Source of the DNA: Gammaproteobacteria bacterium | Lineage (GTDB): Bacteria > Pseudomonadota > Gammaproteobacteria > GRL18 | NCBI GenBank assembly: GCA_026994225.1 | Contig: JALWRI010000064.1 | Location: forward strand, 24,047 to 72,861 | Reading direction: 5' to 3' | Length of the DNA: 48,815 nt | Shown here: positions 7,376 through 15,919 of the stretch, piece after piece | How the letters are laid out: the number at the start of each line of letters is the position of its first letter | Numbering within the stretch: the stretch's first letter is position 1 | The notes under the pieces: generated by a model | Told to the model about the DNA's origin: nothing | The model's input: only the letters and a program-made list of their open reading frames with translations | Databases searched by the model: none | Translations under genes and position numbers: made by a program

Positions 7376-8413
7376 ATGGATATTACGGAATTATTAGCAT
7401 TTAGTGTAAAAAATAAAGCATCAGATTTACACTTGTCGGCAGGATTACCTCCAATGATCCGTGTAGATGGAGATATTCGGCGTATTAATGTTCCATCATT
7501 AGATCATAAAACCGTGCATAGTTTAGTCTATGATATTATGACGGATAAACAACGTAAAGATTATGAGGAATTTTTAGAAACCGATTTTTCCTTTGAAGTA
7601 CCGGGGTTAGCTCGTTTTCGTGTCAATGCCTTTAATCATAATCGAGGTGCAGGAGGCGTTTTTCGGACTATTCCTAGTACGGTATTAACGTTGGAAGAAT
7701 TAGGCGCACCAGGCATTTTTAAGTCTATTGCTGAAAATAAACGGGGGGTAGTATTAGTAACAGGACCAACCGGTTCGGGTAAATCCACCACCCTTGCGGC
7801 AATGATTGATTATATTAATGATAGTAATTATGAACATATTTTAACAGTAGAAGATCCTATTGAATTTGTACATCAAAGTAAAAAATGTTTGGTTAATCAA
7901 CGGGAAGTACATAGAGATACCTTAGGATTTAATGAAGCATTACGCAGTGCCTTACGGGAAGACCCAGATATTATTCTAGTAGGGGAATTGCGGGACTTGG
8001 AAACGATCCGTTTGGCATTAACTGCGGCAGAAACAGGGCATTTAGTTTTTGGTACGTTGCATACTAGCTCTGCAGCGAAAACCATTGACCGGATTATTGA
8101 CGTATTTCCTGCAGCAGAAAAAGCGATGGTACGTTCAATGTTATCTGAATCATTACGTGCTGTTATTTCCCAATCATTATTGAAAAAAATTGGTGGTGGG
8201 CGTGTTGCTGCACATGAAATTATGATAGGTACACCAGCAATTCGTAATTTGATCCGTGAAGATAAAATAGCACAGATGTATTCTGCTATTCAAACAGGGG
8301 CAGGGTTAGGAATGCAGACTTTAGATCAGTGTTTAAAAGAGTTATTACAAAAAGGGTTAGTAACGAAACAAGATGCGAAACGTTTTGCTGTACAAAAGAC
8401 AGATTTTAGTTAA
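7376..8413 (+). CDS. pilT: Type IV pilus retraction ATPase PilT
   Basis: This 345-residue hexameric ATPase drives pilus disassembly in twitching motility, acting at the cytoplasmic base of the pilus machine. Walker A GPTGSGKS is at 130-137, the Asp box EDPIEF at 159-164, the Walker B region with GELRD at about 203-207, and the His box ending in GTLHT by 230. The PilT-specific motif AIRNLIRE at 288-295, needed for retraction, is intact. The ribosome site AAAGGGGG lies just upstream. pilU follows after 99 bases. No pilin or assembly genes are in the window. Confidence 0.97.
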   Translation: MDITELLAFSVKNKASDLHLSAGLPPMIRVDGDIRRINVPSLDHKTVHSLVYDIMTDKQRKDYEEFLETDFSFEVPGLARFRVNAFNHNRGAGGVFRTIPSTVLTLEELGAPGIFKSIAENKRGVVLVTGPTGSGKSTTLAAMIDYINDSNYEHILTVEDPIEFVHQSKKCLVNQREVHRDTLGFNEALRSALREDPDIILVGELRDLETIRLALTAAETGHLVFGTLHTSSAAKTIDRIIDVFPAAEKAMVRSMLSESLRAVISQSLLKKIGGGRVAAHEIMIGTPAIRNLIREDKIAQMYSAIQTGAGLGMQTLDQCLKELLQKGLVTKQDAKRFAVQKTDFS

Positions 8414-8512
8414 TATGTCTTTTATAGGTATCCTCACTTTTATGGTAATTGATAGAGTGGGGAAAAATAAAGAAAGTAATTTTTTTCATTAATTACAATA
8501 AGGAAGGTAAGA

Positions 8513-9667
8513 ATGGATTTTGATTCATTATTAAAGTTAATGGTGCATAAAAATGCTTCAGATATGTTTATTACAGTAGGAGCACCACCTAGTCTGAAAA
8601 TTAATGGAAAAATTGTTCCAGTTTCTAAGACTGCATTAAATATTCCACAGGCACGGCAAATTATTACTGATTTAATGACAGATAATCAACGTAAAGAATT
8701 TGAAGAAACACATGAATGTAACTTTGCCGTAGCACGTACAGGCGTAGGACGTTTTCGTGCTAGTGCCTTATTACAACGAGGTAATACAGCATTAGTATTG
8801 CGTAAAATTGAAACCAAGATCCCGAGTACAGATGAATTACATTTACCGCGAGTAATTAAAGATGTCGCAATGTCTAAACGGGGATTAGTTATTTTTGTAG
8901 GTGCTACCGGATCAGGTAAATCGACATCCTTAGCGGCAATGATTGGGTATCGTAACCGACATGGCAATGGTCATATTATTACTATTGAAGATCCGATTGA
9001 ATTTGTACATGAGCATCAAAATTGTATTATTACTCAACGAGAAGTAGGGATTGATACAGAGAGTTTCCAAATAGCATTAAAAAATACCTTACGTCAAGCT
9101 CCAGATGTTATTTTGATTGGTGAGGTAAGAACACAAGAAACAATGAATTATGCGATAGCATTTGCTGAAACAGGGCATTTATGTTTATGTACCTTACATG
9201 CAAATAATGCTAACCAGGCAATGGATCGGATTATTAACTTTTTTCCTGAGGAACGTCGTCATCAATTATTGATGGATTTATCGTTAAATTTACGTGGTAT
9301 TATTGCACAACAATTAATTCCCACCCCTGATGGAAAAGGGCGGCGTGTTGCAGTTGAAGTATTGTTAAATACCCCTTTAGCAGCTGATCATATTCGCAAA
9401 GGGGAAGTAGAAAAACTGAAAGATTTAATGAAACGATCAACCGAATTGGGTATGCAAACTTTCGATCAGGCATTGTTTGATTTATATAAAGATGGGGCGA
9501 TTACCTACGAAGATGCATTACATCATGCTGATTCACCTAATGATCTACGCTTGATGATTAAACTGGGTAATAAAGGGGACGCATCAGATTTAGGGATGTC
9601 ATTAGACGGAGTAAGTTTAGAAGATGAAAACGAAGATAATGTTAATCCATTTGGACATCAGTTTTAA
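8513..9667 (+). CDS. pilU: PilT-like retraction ATPase PilU
   Basis: This 384-residue paralogue of PilT has Walker A GATGSGKS at 130-137, the Asp box EDPIEF, and a Walker B region with GEVRT. The C-terminus is longer than PilT and acidic, and the AIRNLIRE motif is replaced by AADHIRKGEVEKL, which is typical of PilU. PilU works with PilT to increase retraction force. Its place directly after pilT supports the name. Confidence 0.95.
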   Translation: MDFDSLLKLMVHKNASDMFITVGAPPSLKINGKIVPVSKTALNIPQARQIITDLMTDNQRKEFEETHECNFAVARTGVGRFRASALLQRGNTALVLRKIETKIPSTDELHLPRVIKDVAMSKRGLVIFVGATGSGKSTSLAAMIGYRNRHGNGHIITIEDPIEFVHEHQNCIITQREVGIDTESFQIALKNTLRQAPDVILIGEVRTQETMNYAIAFAETGHLCLCTLHANNANQAMDRIINFFPEERRHQLLMDLSLNLRGIIAQQLIPTPDGKGRRVAVEVLLNTPLAADHIRKGEVEKLKDLMKRSTELGMQTFDQALFDLYKDGAITYEDALHHADSPNDLRLMIKLGNKGDASDLGMSLDGVSLEDENEDNVNPFGHQF

Positions 9668-9670
9668 CTT

Positions 9671-9702
9671 TTGACATCCTCTCCGCACTGGAAGGGACGG
9701 GG
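9671..9702. mobile_element. Degenerate IS200/IS605-type end palindrome (relic)
   Basis: The sequence starting TTGACATCCTCTCCGC and ending AAGGGACGGGG closely resembles the well-known right-end hairpin of IS200/IS605-family (tnpB-type) elements, normally TTGACATCCTCCCCGC then a GAA loop and a GCGGGG arm. Here the stem is imperfect: CTCCG (9681-9685) pairs with CGGGG (9698-9702) through one wobble, and the inner part no longer pairs fully. No transposase or tnpB remains nearby. It lies four bases after the pilU stop codon, so it is probably the scar of an old insertion or a dispersed palindrome, perhaps now acting on transcript ends. Confidence 0.5.
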
Positions 9703-9812
9703 TGTTACAATTTGTAGGATGTATGATTAAAAGTATACGTAAAAAAAATAATAATAAACAATAAATGTAATGAATAGAGAAACTTGTAATCAAGTTGGCA
9801 TTTTATTATGAG

Positions 9813-10685
9813 TTAAAAAAAGACCTGTTGTGCATCAAAAACAGGTCCATCAACACAAACTCGTTGCATAGCAATACCTGTGGAGGTTTTAACTTCTACT
9901 ACACAACCAGCACAGCCCCCTACGGCACATGCCATAAATTCTTCTAATGAGACTTGACAGGGAAGATGATAGTTTTTAGCTAATTGTGCTACTGCTGCAA
10001 GCATAGGATGTGGGCCACAACTGTAAATGATAACCTCTTTTAATTGTTCGGGGGATAAACTATCCAGGTAATATTTTGCTAGATCAGTAACATAGCCAAA
10101 ATAGCAGCCTGGATAATTTTGTAAACTACTCAAACGGCTTGCTATTCCCCAATCTTCAAGCAAGGGCATGGATGCAATAACGCCATCAGGCATACCAGGA
10201 ATAATTTTTTGTGAGGGTTTGGGAGTAAATGGAAAAGGTATTTCTGATCCCATAATGACAAAGGGTTGATAAGCGCCTGGAATTTGACGTAAGCTATCTG
10301 CTAGAAAGATCATAGGAGGAATACCAACTCCCCCACCAATCAGTAATGGGCGAGGGTAGCGCATAGTAGTTTTAAATGGAATACCAATAGGACCTATAAC
10401 ACTGAGTGTATCACCAATATGTTGTTCAGATAATAATTGTGTGCCATGACCAAACACTTTGTATAGTATTTCAATTTCACCTTGTTGTGGAAAAGTACGC
10501 ATAATGGATAAAGGGCGGCGCATATCCAGTTGAGGATGACAGCGAATATAGACAAAAGAACCAGGTTGTGCTGTATTTGCAATACGAGGGGCATGTAATT
10601 TTAAGATATATTGCTGTTCGGGATGGGCATTATGTTCTACAATCGTTGCATTTTCTAACTCTAAGCTATTACGTGAAGTATGCAT
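9813..10685 (-). CDS. pyrK: Dihydroorotate dehydrogenase electron transfer subunit (PyrK-like)
   Basis: This 290-residue FAD/[2Fe-2S] protein passes electrons from dihydroorotate dehydrogenase to NAD+. The N-terminal barrel has the FAD motif MRRPLSI, the middle has LLIGGGVGIPPM for nucleotide binding, and the C-terminus has the cluster ligands in CAVGGCAGC plus a later Cys in QRVCVDGPVF, the PyrK pattern. It is the last gene of the pyrR-pyrB-pyrX-pyrK run, 10 bases after pyrX. No pyrD is in the window, so the catalytic partner must be elsewhere. A related flavin reductase is the alternative, but the cluster motif and context favour PyrK. Confidence 0.88.
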   Translation of the reverse strand: MHTSRNSLELENATIVEHNAHPEQQYILKLHAPRIANTAQPGSFVYIRCHPQLDMRRPLSIMRTFPQQGEIEILYKVFGHGTQLLSEQHIGDTLSVIGPIGIPFKTTMRYPRPLLIGGGVGIPPMIFLADSLRQIPGAYQPFVIMGSEIPFPFTPKPSQKIIPGMPDGVIASMPLLEDWGIASRLSSLQNYPGCYFGYVTDLAKYYLDSLSPEQLKEVIIYSCGPHPMLAAVAQLAKNYHLPCQVSLEEFMACAVGGCAGCVVEVKTSTGIAMQRVCVDGPVFDAQQVFF

Positions 10686-10695
10686 TATTTTATCC

Positions 10696-11985
10696 TTATG
10701 TTAAAGAAACATCTTGATAATGGATATGACCATTGATGAGGGTGTAATGAACCTTTCCTATGAGTTCCCAATGTGTAAAAGGATTATTCTTTCCCTGGCT
10801 ATAGATTGTATCAGGGGTTAAATACCAACTATGATGCGGATCAAAAATACAAATATCAGCATTGCTATTTATACTCAGGTTTCCTGCTTCAATATTTAAA
10901 ATAGTAGCCGCTTTGTTTGTTAATATATCAATTAGTTCAAACAAGGTGAGCAGTTTATCATTCACTAAACGCAGTGATAAGGGGAGTAATACTTCAAGGG
11001 TAGAAATACCTGCTTCTGTTTCAGCAAAGGGAGCAAGTTTAGCGTCCATATCATGTGGCTGGTGATCAGAACAAATGCTATCAATCACACCACTGCGGAT
11101 ACCTTCTCGCAGGCTTGCTTTATCTCGTTCACTACGTAAAGGTGGTATTACATGACAGTCACTATTATAGTAACCAATATCATGATCGGTTAGGTGTAAA
11201 TGGCAAATACTGACATCTGCTGTAATCGCTAAACCTTGTTGTTTTGCTTTGGATAATAAAGGTAATGATTCACCACTGGACAAATGACAAAAATGCGCGC
11301 GTACTCCTGTTTGGGCAATAAGTTGTAATTCTCTGGCAATGGCAATACTTTCGGCAATAGCTGGAATACCAGGTAAGCCTAAACGGGTACTCATTACTCC
11401 CTCATGTATACAACCGTGTTGTGCTAAATGGTAATCTTCTGCATGTAAGTAAATAGTCAGATCGTGACTGGCTGCATATTCCATTGCTCGCCGCATGATT
11501 AAGGTATTGTTAACAGGAGATAAAGCATTACTTATCCCAACACAGCCAGCATTTTTTAGTGCGTCCATATTCGTAAGGTGAGTACCTTTTAACTGTTGTG
11601 TTAATGCACCTAATAAATGTACTTTACATTTTCCTCTAGCTTCTATGCGTTGATGGATAAGTTCAACCTCAGCAGGGGTTTCAATAATAGGGCGAGTATT
11701 AGGTGGAATACATAATGAGGTAATCCCTCCTGCTACAGCAGCAAAGGTTTCAGAGGCAATAGTGCCTTTATGTTCTTCTCCTGGTTCACCCAATTTTGCA
11801 CGCAGATCAACGAATCCAGGACAGACTATTTTATTTTGAGCATTAATTTGTTGTTGTGCTTGAAATCCAGGGGGAGGTGCTCCCATTGCAAGTATTTTTC
11901 CTTCGGCAATATGTATATCCATTATTTCATCAATATGATTATGCGGATCAATAAGATGTCCATGTAATATAGAAAGTGTAGACAT
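10696..11985 (-). CDS. pyrX: Dihydroorotase-like protein, probably inactive (PyrX/PyrC')
   Basis: This is a 429-residue protein with the dihydroorotase amidohydrolase fold. The first metal motif, normally Asp-x-His-x-His-x-Arg, reads DLRAKLG (residues 60-66), so both metal-binding histidines are replaced (R62, K64). Later blocks are partly kept, such as LHAED, HFCHLSS and CSDHQPHD. In Pseudomonas the same loss marks PyrC', which has no dihydroorotase activity and is a structural partner of aspartate carbamoyltransferase. It follows pyrB by eight bases here, which fits that role. I therefore read it as a PyrB partner rather than an enzyme; a genuine dihydroorotase should be elsewhere in the genome. 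Confidence 0.9.
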   Translation of the reverse strand: MSTLSILHGHLIDPHNHIDEIMDIHIAEGKILAMGAPPPGFQAQQQINAQNKIVCPGFVDLRAKLGEPGEEHKGTIASETFAAVAGGITSLCIPPNTRPIIETPAEVELIHQRIEARGKCKVHLLGALTQQLKGTHLTNMDALKNAGCVGISNALSPVNNTLIMRRAMEYAASHDLTIYLHAEDYHLAQHGCIHEGVMSTRLGLPGIPAIAESIAIARELQLIAQTGVRAHFCHLSSGESLPLLSKAKQQGLAITADVSICHLHLTDHDIGYYNSDCHVIPPLRSERDKASLREGIRSGVIDSICSDHQPHDMDAKLAPFAETEAGISTLEVLLPLSLRLVNDKLLTLFELIDILTNKAATILNIEAGNLSINSNADICIFDPHHSWYLTPDTIYSQGKNNPFTHWELIGKVHYTLINGHIHYQDVSLT

Positions 11986-11993
11986 AAATGCGG

Positions 11994-12986
11994 TTACTCT
12001 GTAGTCGAAGGATGGCTGGAATGATTGGGCATACGACCTAATGTCATGGACATAATTGCCATGCGTGTTGCAATGCCATAAGTAACTTGTTGTAAAATGA
12101 CAGATTGTGTTCCATCTGCAATGCTAGAAGCAATTTCAACACCACGATTAATAGGCCCTGGATGCATTACTATGGCATCACTTTTGGCAAGTGCCAAACG
12201 TTGTTCAGTGAGTCCATAATTTTTAAAATATTCTCCTTGACTAGGTAATAATGCGCCTTGCATACGTTCATGTTGTAGTCGAAGCATAATAATAACATCT
12301 ACATCCTGTAAAGCGGCATCTAAATGATGATAAACATGTACACCTAGTGTTTCAACAGCCGTAGGTAATAGGGTTTTAGGTGCTACGACCCGTACTTCTT
12401 CTACCCCCAAAATGTTGAGAGCATGGATTTGTGAACGGGCTACTCTTGAATGTAATATATCGCCTACTATAGCGACTTTTAATAGTGCAAATCCAGATTT
12501 ATGCTGCATAATAGTAAACATATCAAGCATAGCTTGAGTCGGGTGTTCGTGACAACCATCTCCGGCATTAATAACACTGATATGGGGTGCAACATGCTGT
12601 GCCATAAAATGTGCAGCACCACTATAGGCATGACGAATAATAAACATATCACAATGCATGGCTTCTAAATTATGTAACATATCTAAAAGACTTTCCCCTT
12701 TGCTGGTTGCAGAGGTATTAATATCAATATTTAAAACATCGGCGGAAAGGCGTTTAGCGGCGAGTTCAAAGGTGTTACGAGTACGGGTACTCGGTTCAAA
12801 AAACAGATTAACAATGGTTTTGCCTCGCAATAGGGGTACTTTTTTTACACTTTGCTCGGCAACATTAGTAAAAGAGTGTGTTGCCTCAAGAATGCTAGTA
12901 AGATGTTTACGGGATAAGCCTTCAATACTTAAAAAATGATGTAAGTTTTTTTGTGGATCTAATTGTAGATTATGTTCTGCGATCAT
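11994..12986 (-). CDS. pyrB: Aspartate carbamoyltransferase catalytic chain
   Basis: This 330-residue enzyme condenses carbamoyl phosphate and aspartate in pyrimidine synthesis. The carbamoyl phosphate loop FFEPSTRTR is at 62-70, HPTQ at 148-151, and LRLQHER and [10 protein letters not shown] follow in the C-terminal half. The N-terminus is about 15-20 residues longer than E. coli PyrB, as in the Pseudomonas type that pairs with PyrC' rather than PyrI. Start ATG overlaps the pyrR stop by four bases (ATGA), suggesting translational coupling. Confidence 0.97.
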   Translation of the reverse strand: MIAEHNLQLDPQKNLHHFLSIEGLSRKHLTSILEATHSFTNVAEQSVKKVPLLRGKTIVNLFFEPSTRTRNTFELAAKRLSADVLNIDINTSATSKGESLLDMLHNLEAMHCDMFIIRHAYSGAAHFMAQHVAPHISVINAGDGCHEHPTQAMLDMFTIMQHKSGFALLKVAIVGDILHSRVARSQIHALNILGVEEVRVVAPKTLLPTAVETLGVHVYHHLDAALQDVDVIIMLRLQHERMQGALLPSQGEYFKNYGLTEQRLALAKSDAIVMHPGPINRGVEIASSIADGTQSVILQQVTYGIATRMAIMSMTLGRMPNHSSHPSTTE

Positions 12987-13483
12987 GGTTTTTCCAATAT
13001 CTCAAGCCTAAGTTGATCGGGGCCTTGTAATTTTATATGTTGATTTTTTTTTAAATGTATAGATTGTCCTATAATATTCGCAGCAATAGGAAGTTCTCGT
13101 CCACCTCTATCAATTAACACTGCTAATGTAACGGATGCAGGACGTCCATAATCAAATAATTCATTTAATGCAGCTCGAATAGTCCGGCCAGTGTAAAGCA
13201 CATCATCAACAAGAAGAATATGTTTATTATCGAGATCAGTGGGTAGTTGAGAAGGTTTTACTTCTGGATGAAGCCCTATTTGAGTAAAATCATCACGGTA
13301 AAAAGTAATATCTAAACTCCCGAGTGCTTGTGGTAATTGTAGTTTTTGATGTAAATGTTGTGCTATCCATAATCCTCCTGTATGGATACCTATCATAATC
13401 ACCTCTTTTGCAGGAGCAATAGTATTAAAATAGGTCATTAATTGTTGCTGCATAGTATTCAATAATACGTTTACATCATACAT
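12983..13483 (-). CDS. pyrR: PyrR: pyrimidine regulator / uracil phosphoribosyltransferase
   Basis: This 166-residue protein has the type I phosphoribosyltransferase fold. The PRPP loop [13 protein letters not shown] is at 89-101, and LDITFYRDD and the following Lys-Pro-rich loop match PyrR. PyrR proteins bind uridine nucleotides; in some bacteria they act on pyr mRNA, and many also have weak uracil phosphoribosyltransferase activity. The gene heads the pyrB-pyrX-pyrK run and overlaps pyrB, so it is likely coexpressed with it. I see no clear PyrR-binding attenuator ahead of it. Confidence 0.93.
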   Translation of the reverse strand: MYDVNVLLNTMQQQLMTYFNTIAPAKEVIMIGIHTGGLWIAQHLHQKLQLPQALGSLDITFYRDDFTQIGLHPEVKPSQLPTDLDNKHILLVDDVLYTGRTIRAALNELFDYGRPASVTLAVLIDRGGRELPIAANIIGQSIHLKKNQHIKLQGPDQLRLEILEKP

Positions 13484-13495
13484 AGGGAAAATTCC

Positions 13496-13939
13496 TTATT
13501 TCTGTTGATTTAACCAGCTTTGTAAAATTAATTGTGCAGCTAATTTATCTATTCCAGAGGGTTTTTTACGGTATGTTTGATATTTGATACCTAACATTTC
13601 GCTTGCTTCATGGGTGCTTAAACGTTCATCCATATAAAAAAGAGGTAATGGATAGTGATCAGATAAAGTGGTGGCAAAATCTTTTACATTTTGAGTCGTA
13701 TGCTGTTCTGTGCCATCCATATTCAAAGGTAAGCCCAATATAAAGGCTTGTGGTTGCCATGTTTGAATAATTTTATCAAAGGCTTGCCAATTTACCTTGC
13801 CTTGATTATTCTTTAATTCAGTTAATGTATTAGCAGTGCCAGTCAGTTTTTGTCCAATAGCGATACCAAGCATATTAAAGCTATAATCTAGCCCTAAACA
13901 ATAGGCAGTAGAGGATAGAATGGGAGAATGATCAGGCAT
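13496..13939 (-). CDS. ruvX: Holliday junction resolvase-like / pre-16S rRNA nuclease YqgF
   Basis: This RNase H-like protein of about 147 residues belongs to the YqgF/RuvX family, which in E. coli processes the 5' end of 16S rRNA. I choose the ATG at 13939 because the resulting MPDHSPIL start fits the family and ATGCCTGA overlaps the yqgE stop; an upstream start at 13972 exists. The acidic residue in CLGLDYS and the DERLSTHEA and GIDKLAAQLIL blocks are retained. Unusually, the first motif reads DYSFNMLGIA where the family has Asp-x-Gly-(Thr/x)-Lys-x-Ile-Gly, so its first loop is divergent. Confidence 0.88.
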   Translation of the reverse strand: MPDHSPILSSTAYCLGLDYSFNMLGIAIGQKLTGTANTLTELKNNQGKVNWQAFDKIIQTWQPQAFILGLPLNMDGTEQHTTQNVKDFATTLSDHYPLPLFYMDERLSTHEASEMLGIKYQTYRKKPSGIDKLAAQLILQSWLNQQK

Positions 13940-14498
13940 GGCCAATATCATTGGATATAAGGTTAATATCAATTCCTAATGTTGCTGCAGCGGCTTGCCA
14001 ACGTTTATGTGGAGGATAATCAAAAATAATTTTTTGTTCTGCTGGACAGGTTAACCAGGAGTTTTTTATTATTTCATCTTCTAATTGTCCTTCTCCCCAA
14101 CCAGAGTAGCCTAAAGCAATAAAAATATGTTTAGGGCCTTGTCCTTTAGCAATTGCATCAATAATATCTTTTGATGTGGTTAAAGTCAGGGCTTTTGTAA
14201 TAGGTAAACTGGTATCCCATTGCCCTTCATTATTATGTAGTACAAAACCATGTTCTTGTTGTAGTGGTCCTCCCCAATAAATAGGATGTTTTCCTATTTC
14301 CTCATTGATTAAAGGAATTTTCATATGCTCAACTAATTCTGCAAAATTAAGCGAAATAGGACGATTAATAACCAGACCTATGCTCCCTTTATTCTGATGA
14401 TCACAAATATAGTTGACAGAATGATGGAAATGGGGGTCATTGAGTTGAGGCATAGCAACAAGGAAATGATCGCATAAATTATTATTTTTAGTTGTCAT
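13932..14498 (-). CDS. yqgE: YqgE/AlgH (UPF0301) protein
   Basis: This 188-residue protein has the family blocks LVAMPQLNDPHF, SIGLVINRP, WGGPLQQEHGFVLH, and FIALGYSGWGEGQLEDEI. Its biochemical function is not settled; the Pseudomonas homologue AlgH influences alginate expression. It overlaps ruvX, its near-constant neighbour in gammaproteobacteria, and lies 14 bases after the tonB-family gene. Confidence 0.96.
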   Translation of the reverse strand: MTTKNNNLCDHFLVAMPQLNDPHFHHSVNYICDHQNKGSIGLVINRPISLNFAELVEHMKIPLINEEIGKHPIYWGGPLQQEHGFVLHNNEGQWDTSLPITKALTLTTSKDIIDAIAKGQGPKHIFIALGYSGWGEGQLEDEIIKNSWLTCPAEQKIIFDYPPHKRWQAAAATLGIDINLISNDIGHA

Positions 14499-14512
14499 AT
14501 ATTATTCACTTA

Positions 14513-15397
14513 TTATTGTACAGCGAGATCATTTTGGACAAACTGCCAGGTACGGGTAATAACCAACTTATCATTCCCTTCTAAGACACTATCAGGGATT
14601 TGAGAAAAAGGACTTGCAAGTTCTACGATACGTTTTGCGGCGTCATCAAGAATTTTATGTCCTGATGAGTGGCGCAGATCAATTTCCATCACACTCCCAT
14701 CAGGGTTTAGAATAACAGATAAAGTAAGGCTACCTTGTATTTTATCCCGCCGTGCTTGATCGGGATAATTGAGATTTCCTACTCGTTCTATTTTTTTTGT
14801 CCAGGCTTTAATATAGGCAGCTTCTGGTGCGGCTTTGGTGCGTGCAGTAATATATTTCTTCTTTGGTTCTTTAGCAAAATTGTAGGTTTGTTCGGATAAT
14901 TCTGCTTCAATTTCAGCAATTTGACGTTTTAATTCTGCTGGTTCAAGTAAAATATTACTCTTAGGATCGGTTACTTCCGTTATTTCTTGTAATTTGACAG
15001 TTTGCTGTGTTGACTCTTTATTACTACTTAGTATCGATTCTTCAATGATTTCTTCAGGCTGTTCTGTAGAGGCATCTAATTGGTTTTCATTGGCATTCCC
15101 TTCACTAGGAAGTAAACCAGGATTGCGGCTGCTAGGCAGTGCTTTTTGATCGGTATTACCTCCTCCTAATTGATTATGTTGCGCTAAATAATCGGCTTTA
15201 TCAGGTGCTTTATCAGATTCTTGATTAACCAAAGTAACATCCATAGTGGGGGGGAGTTTTATCTTTTCAATCATATCAATATTAAAATTAATACTAAAGA
15301 TAAATACAAGGTGTAAAACAACAGCCGAAATAAAGGTAATACCCAAGCGGTTGTTAGAGCTTGTTGTTGCTGGATGAGTAATAAATAATATAGCCAT
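14513..15397 (-). CDS. TonB-family energy transducer
   Basis: This is a 294-residue protein with a short cytoplasmic start and one membrane segment (about 18-40), then a periplasmic linker rich in Gln, Ser and Glu. It carries SDKAPDKADYLAQHNQLGGG, a block typical of this TonB subfamily. The C-terminal ~95 residues form the TonB domain, with YPDQARRDKIQGSLTLSVIL and DGSVMEIDLRHSSGH. It links inner-membrane energy from ExbBD to outer-membrane receptors. It sits ahead of yqgE and ruvX, a common place for this subfamily; no exbBD or receptor is in the window. Confidence 0.92.
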   Translation of the reverse strand: MAILFITHPATTSSNNRLGITFISAVVLHLVFIFSINFNIDMIEKIKLPPTMDVTLVNQESDKAPDKADYLAQHNQLGGGNTDQKALPSSRNPGLLPSEGNANENQLDASTEQPEEIIEESILSSNKESTQQTVKLQEITEVTDPKSNILLEPAELKRQIAEIEAELSEQTYNFAKEPKKKYITARTKAAPEAAYIKAWTKKIERVGNLNYPDQARRDKIQGSLTLSVILNPDGSVMEIDLRHSSGHKILDDAAKRIVELASPFSQIPDSVLEGNDKLVITRTWQFVQNDLAVQ

Positions 15398-15401
15398 AAT
15401 G

Positions 15402-15914
15402 TTAGGATTGCATCCTTTGCAGTAATAGTTTGCTGATTATACCGTTTGTTAAACCAAGGATCACTGCTATTGTAACTAAAATTGGTAATAAATGAAAAAT
15501 AGCAGAGTGTGGTATAAATAATAAATAAGCACAGTAAAATTGTCCAAGTATATGTGCCATTGCAGACAATAGACTTAAACTGATCACACTTAAATTAATA
15601 ATAGATAGTAGGGGAAATAGCAAGATTAATAGTAGACTACTGCATAATGCACCACTTAAACTAAGGAGAAAAGTGGGAGAAAGAAAAGTACCTAACAGTA
15701 AACTAGAGACGAATATACGTAATAAAGTAACTTGTAACATAACTCGCCAGCCAAATAAAATAAGGCTAATAAGAGAAATAATATTGGCTAAGCCTGGTTT
15801 TATTCCGGGTAATATAGGGGGCAATAGGCTTTCAAATAAATGGATGGTAATAGCAAAAGCCGTCAAGATAGCAATGCGGTGATCTTCAAAAGTGGGTTGT
15901 AGGTGTAGTGTCAT
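15402..15914 (-). CDS. Gx transporter family membrane protein
   Basis: This 170-residue hydrophobic protein has about five membrane segments. The pattern AILTAFAITIHLFESLLPP, PGIKPGLANIISL, then LLRIFVSSLLLGTFLSPTF and LSLSGALCSSLL matches the family annotated as heptaprenyl diphosphate synthase component I or Gx transporter. The true substrate is unknown; the old synthase name reflects distant annotation. In other bacteria it is often beside Rnf or FMN-binding genes; here it is between fetB and a tonB gene, spaced four bases from both. Cotranscription with both is likely. Confidence 0.85.
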   Translation of the reverse strand: MTLHLQPTFEDHRIAILTAFAITIHLFESLLPPILPGIKPGLANIISLISLILFGWRVMLQVTLLRIFVSSLLLGTFLSPTFLLSLSGALCSSLLLILLFPLLSIINLSVISLSLLSAMAHILGQFYCAYLLFIPHSAIFHLLPILVTIAVILGLTNGIISKLLLQRMQS

Positions 15915-15919
15915 AAAGA

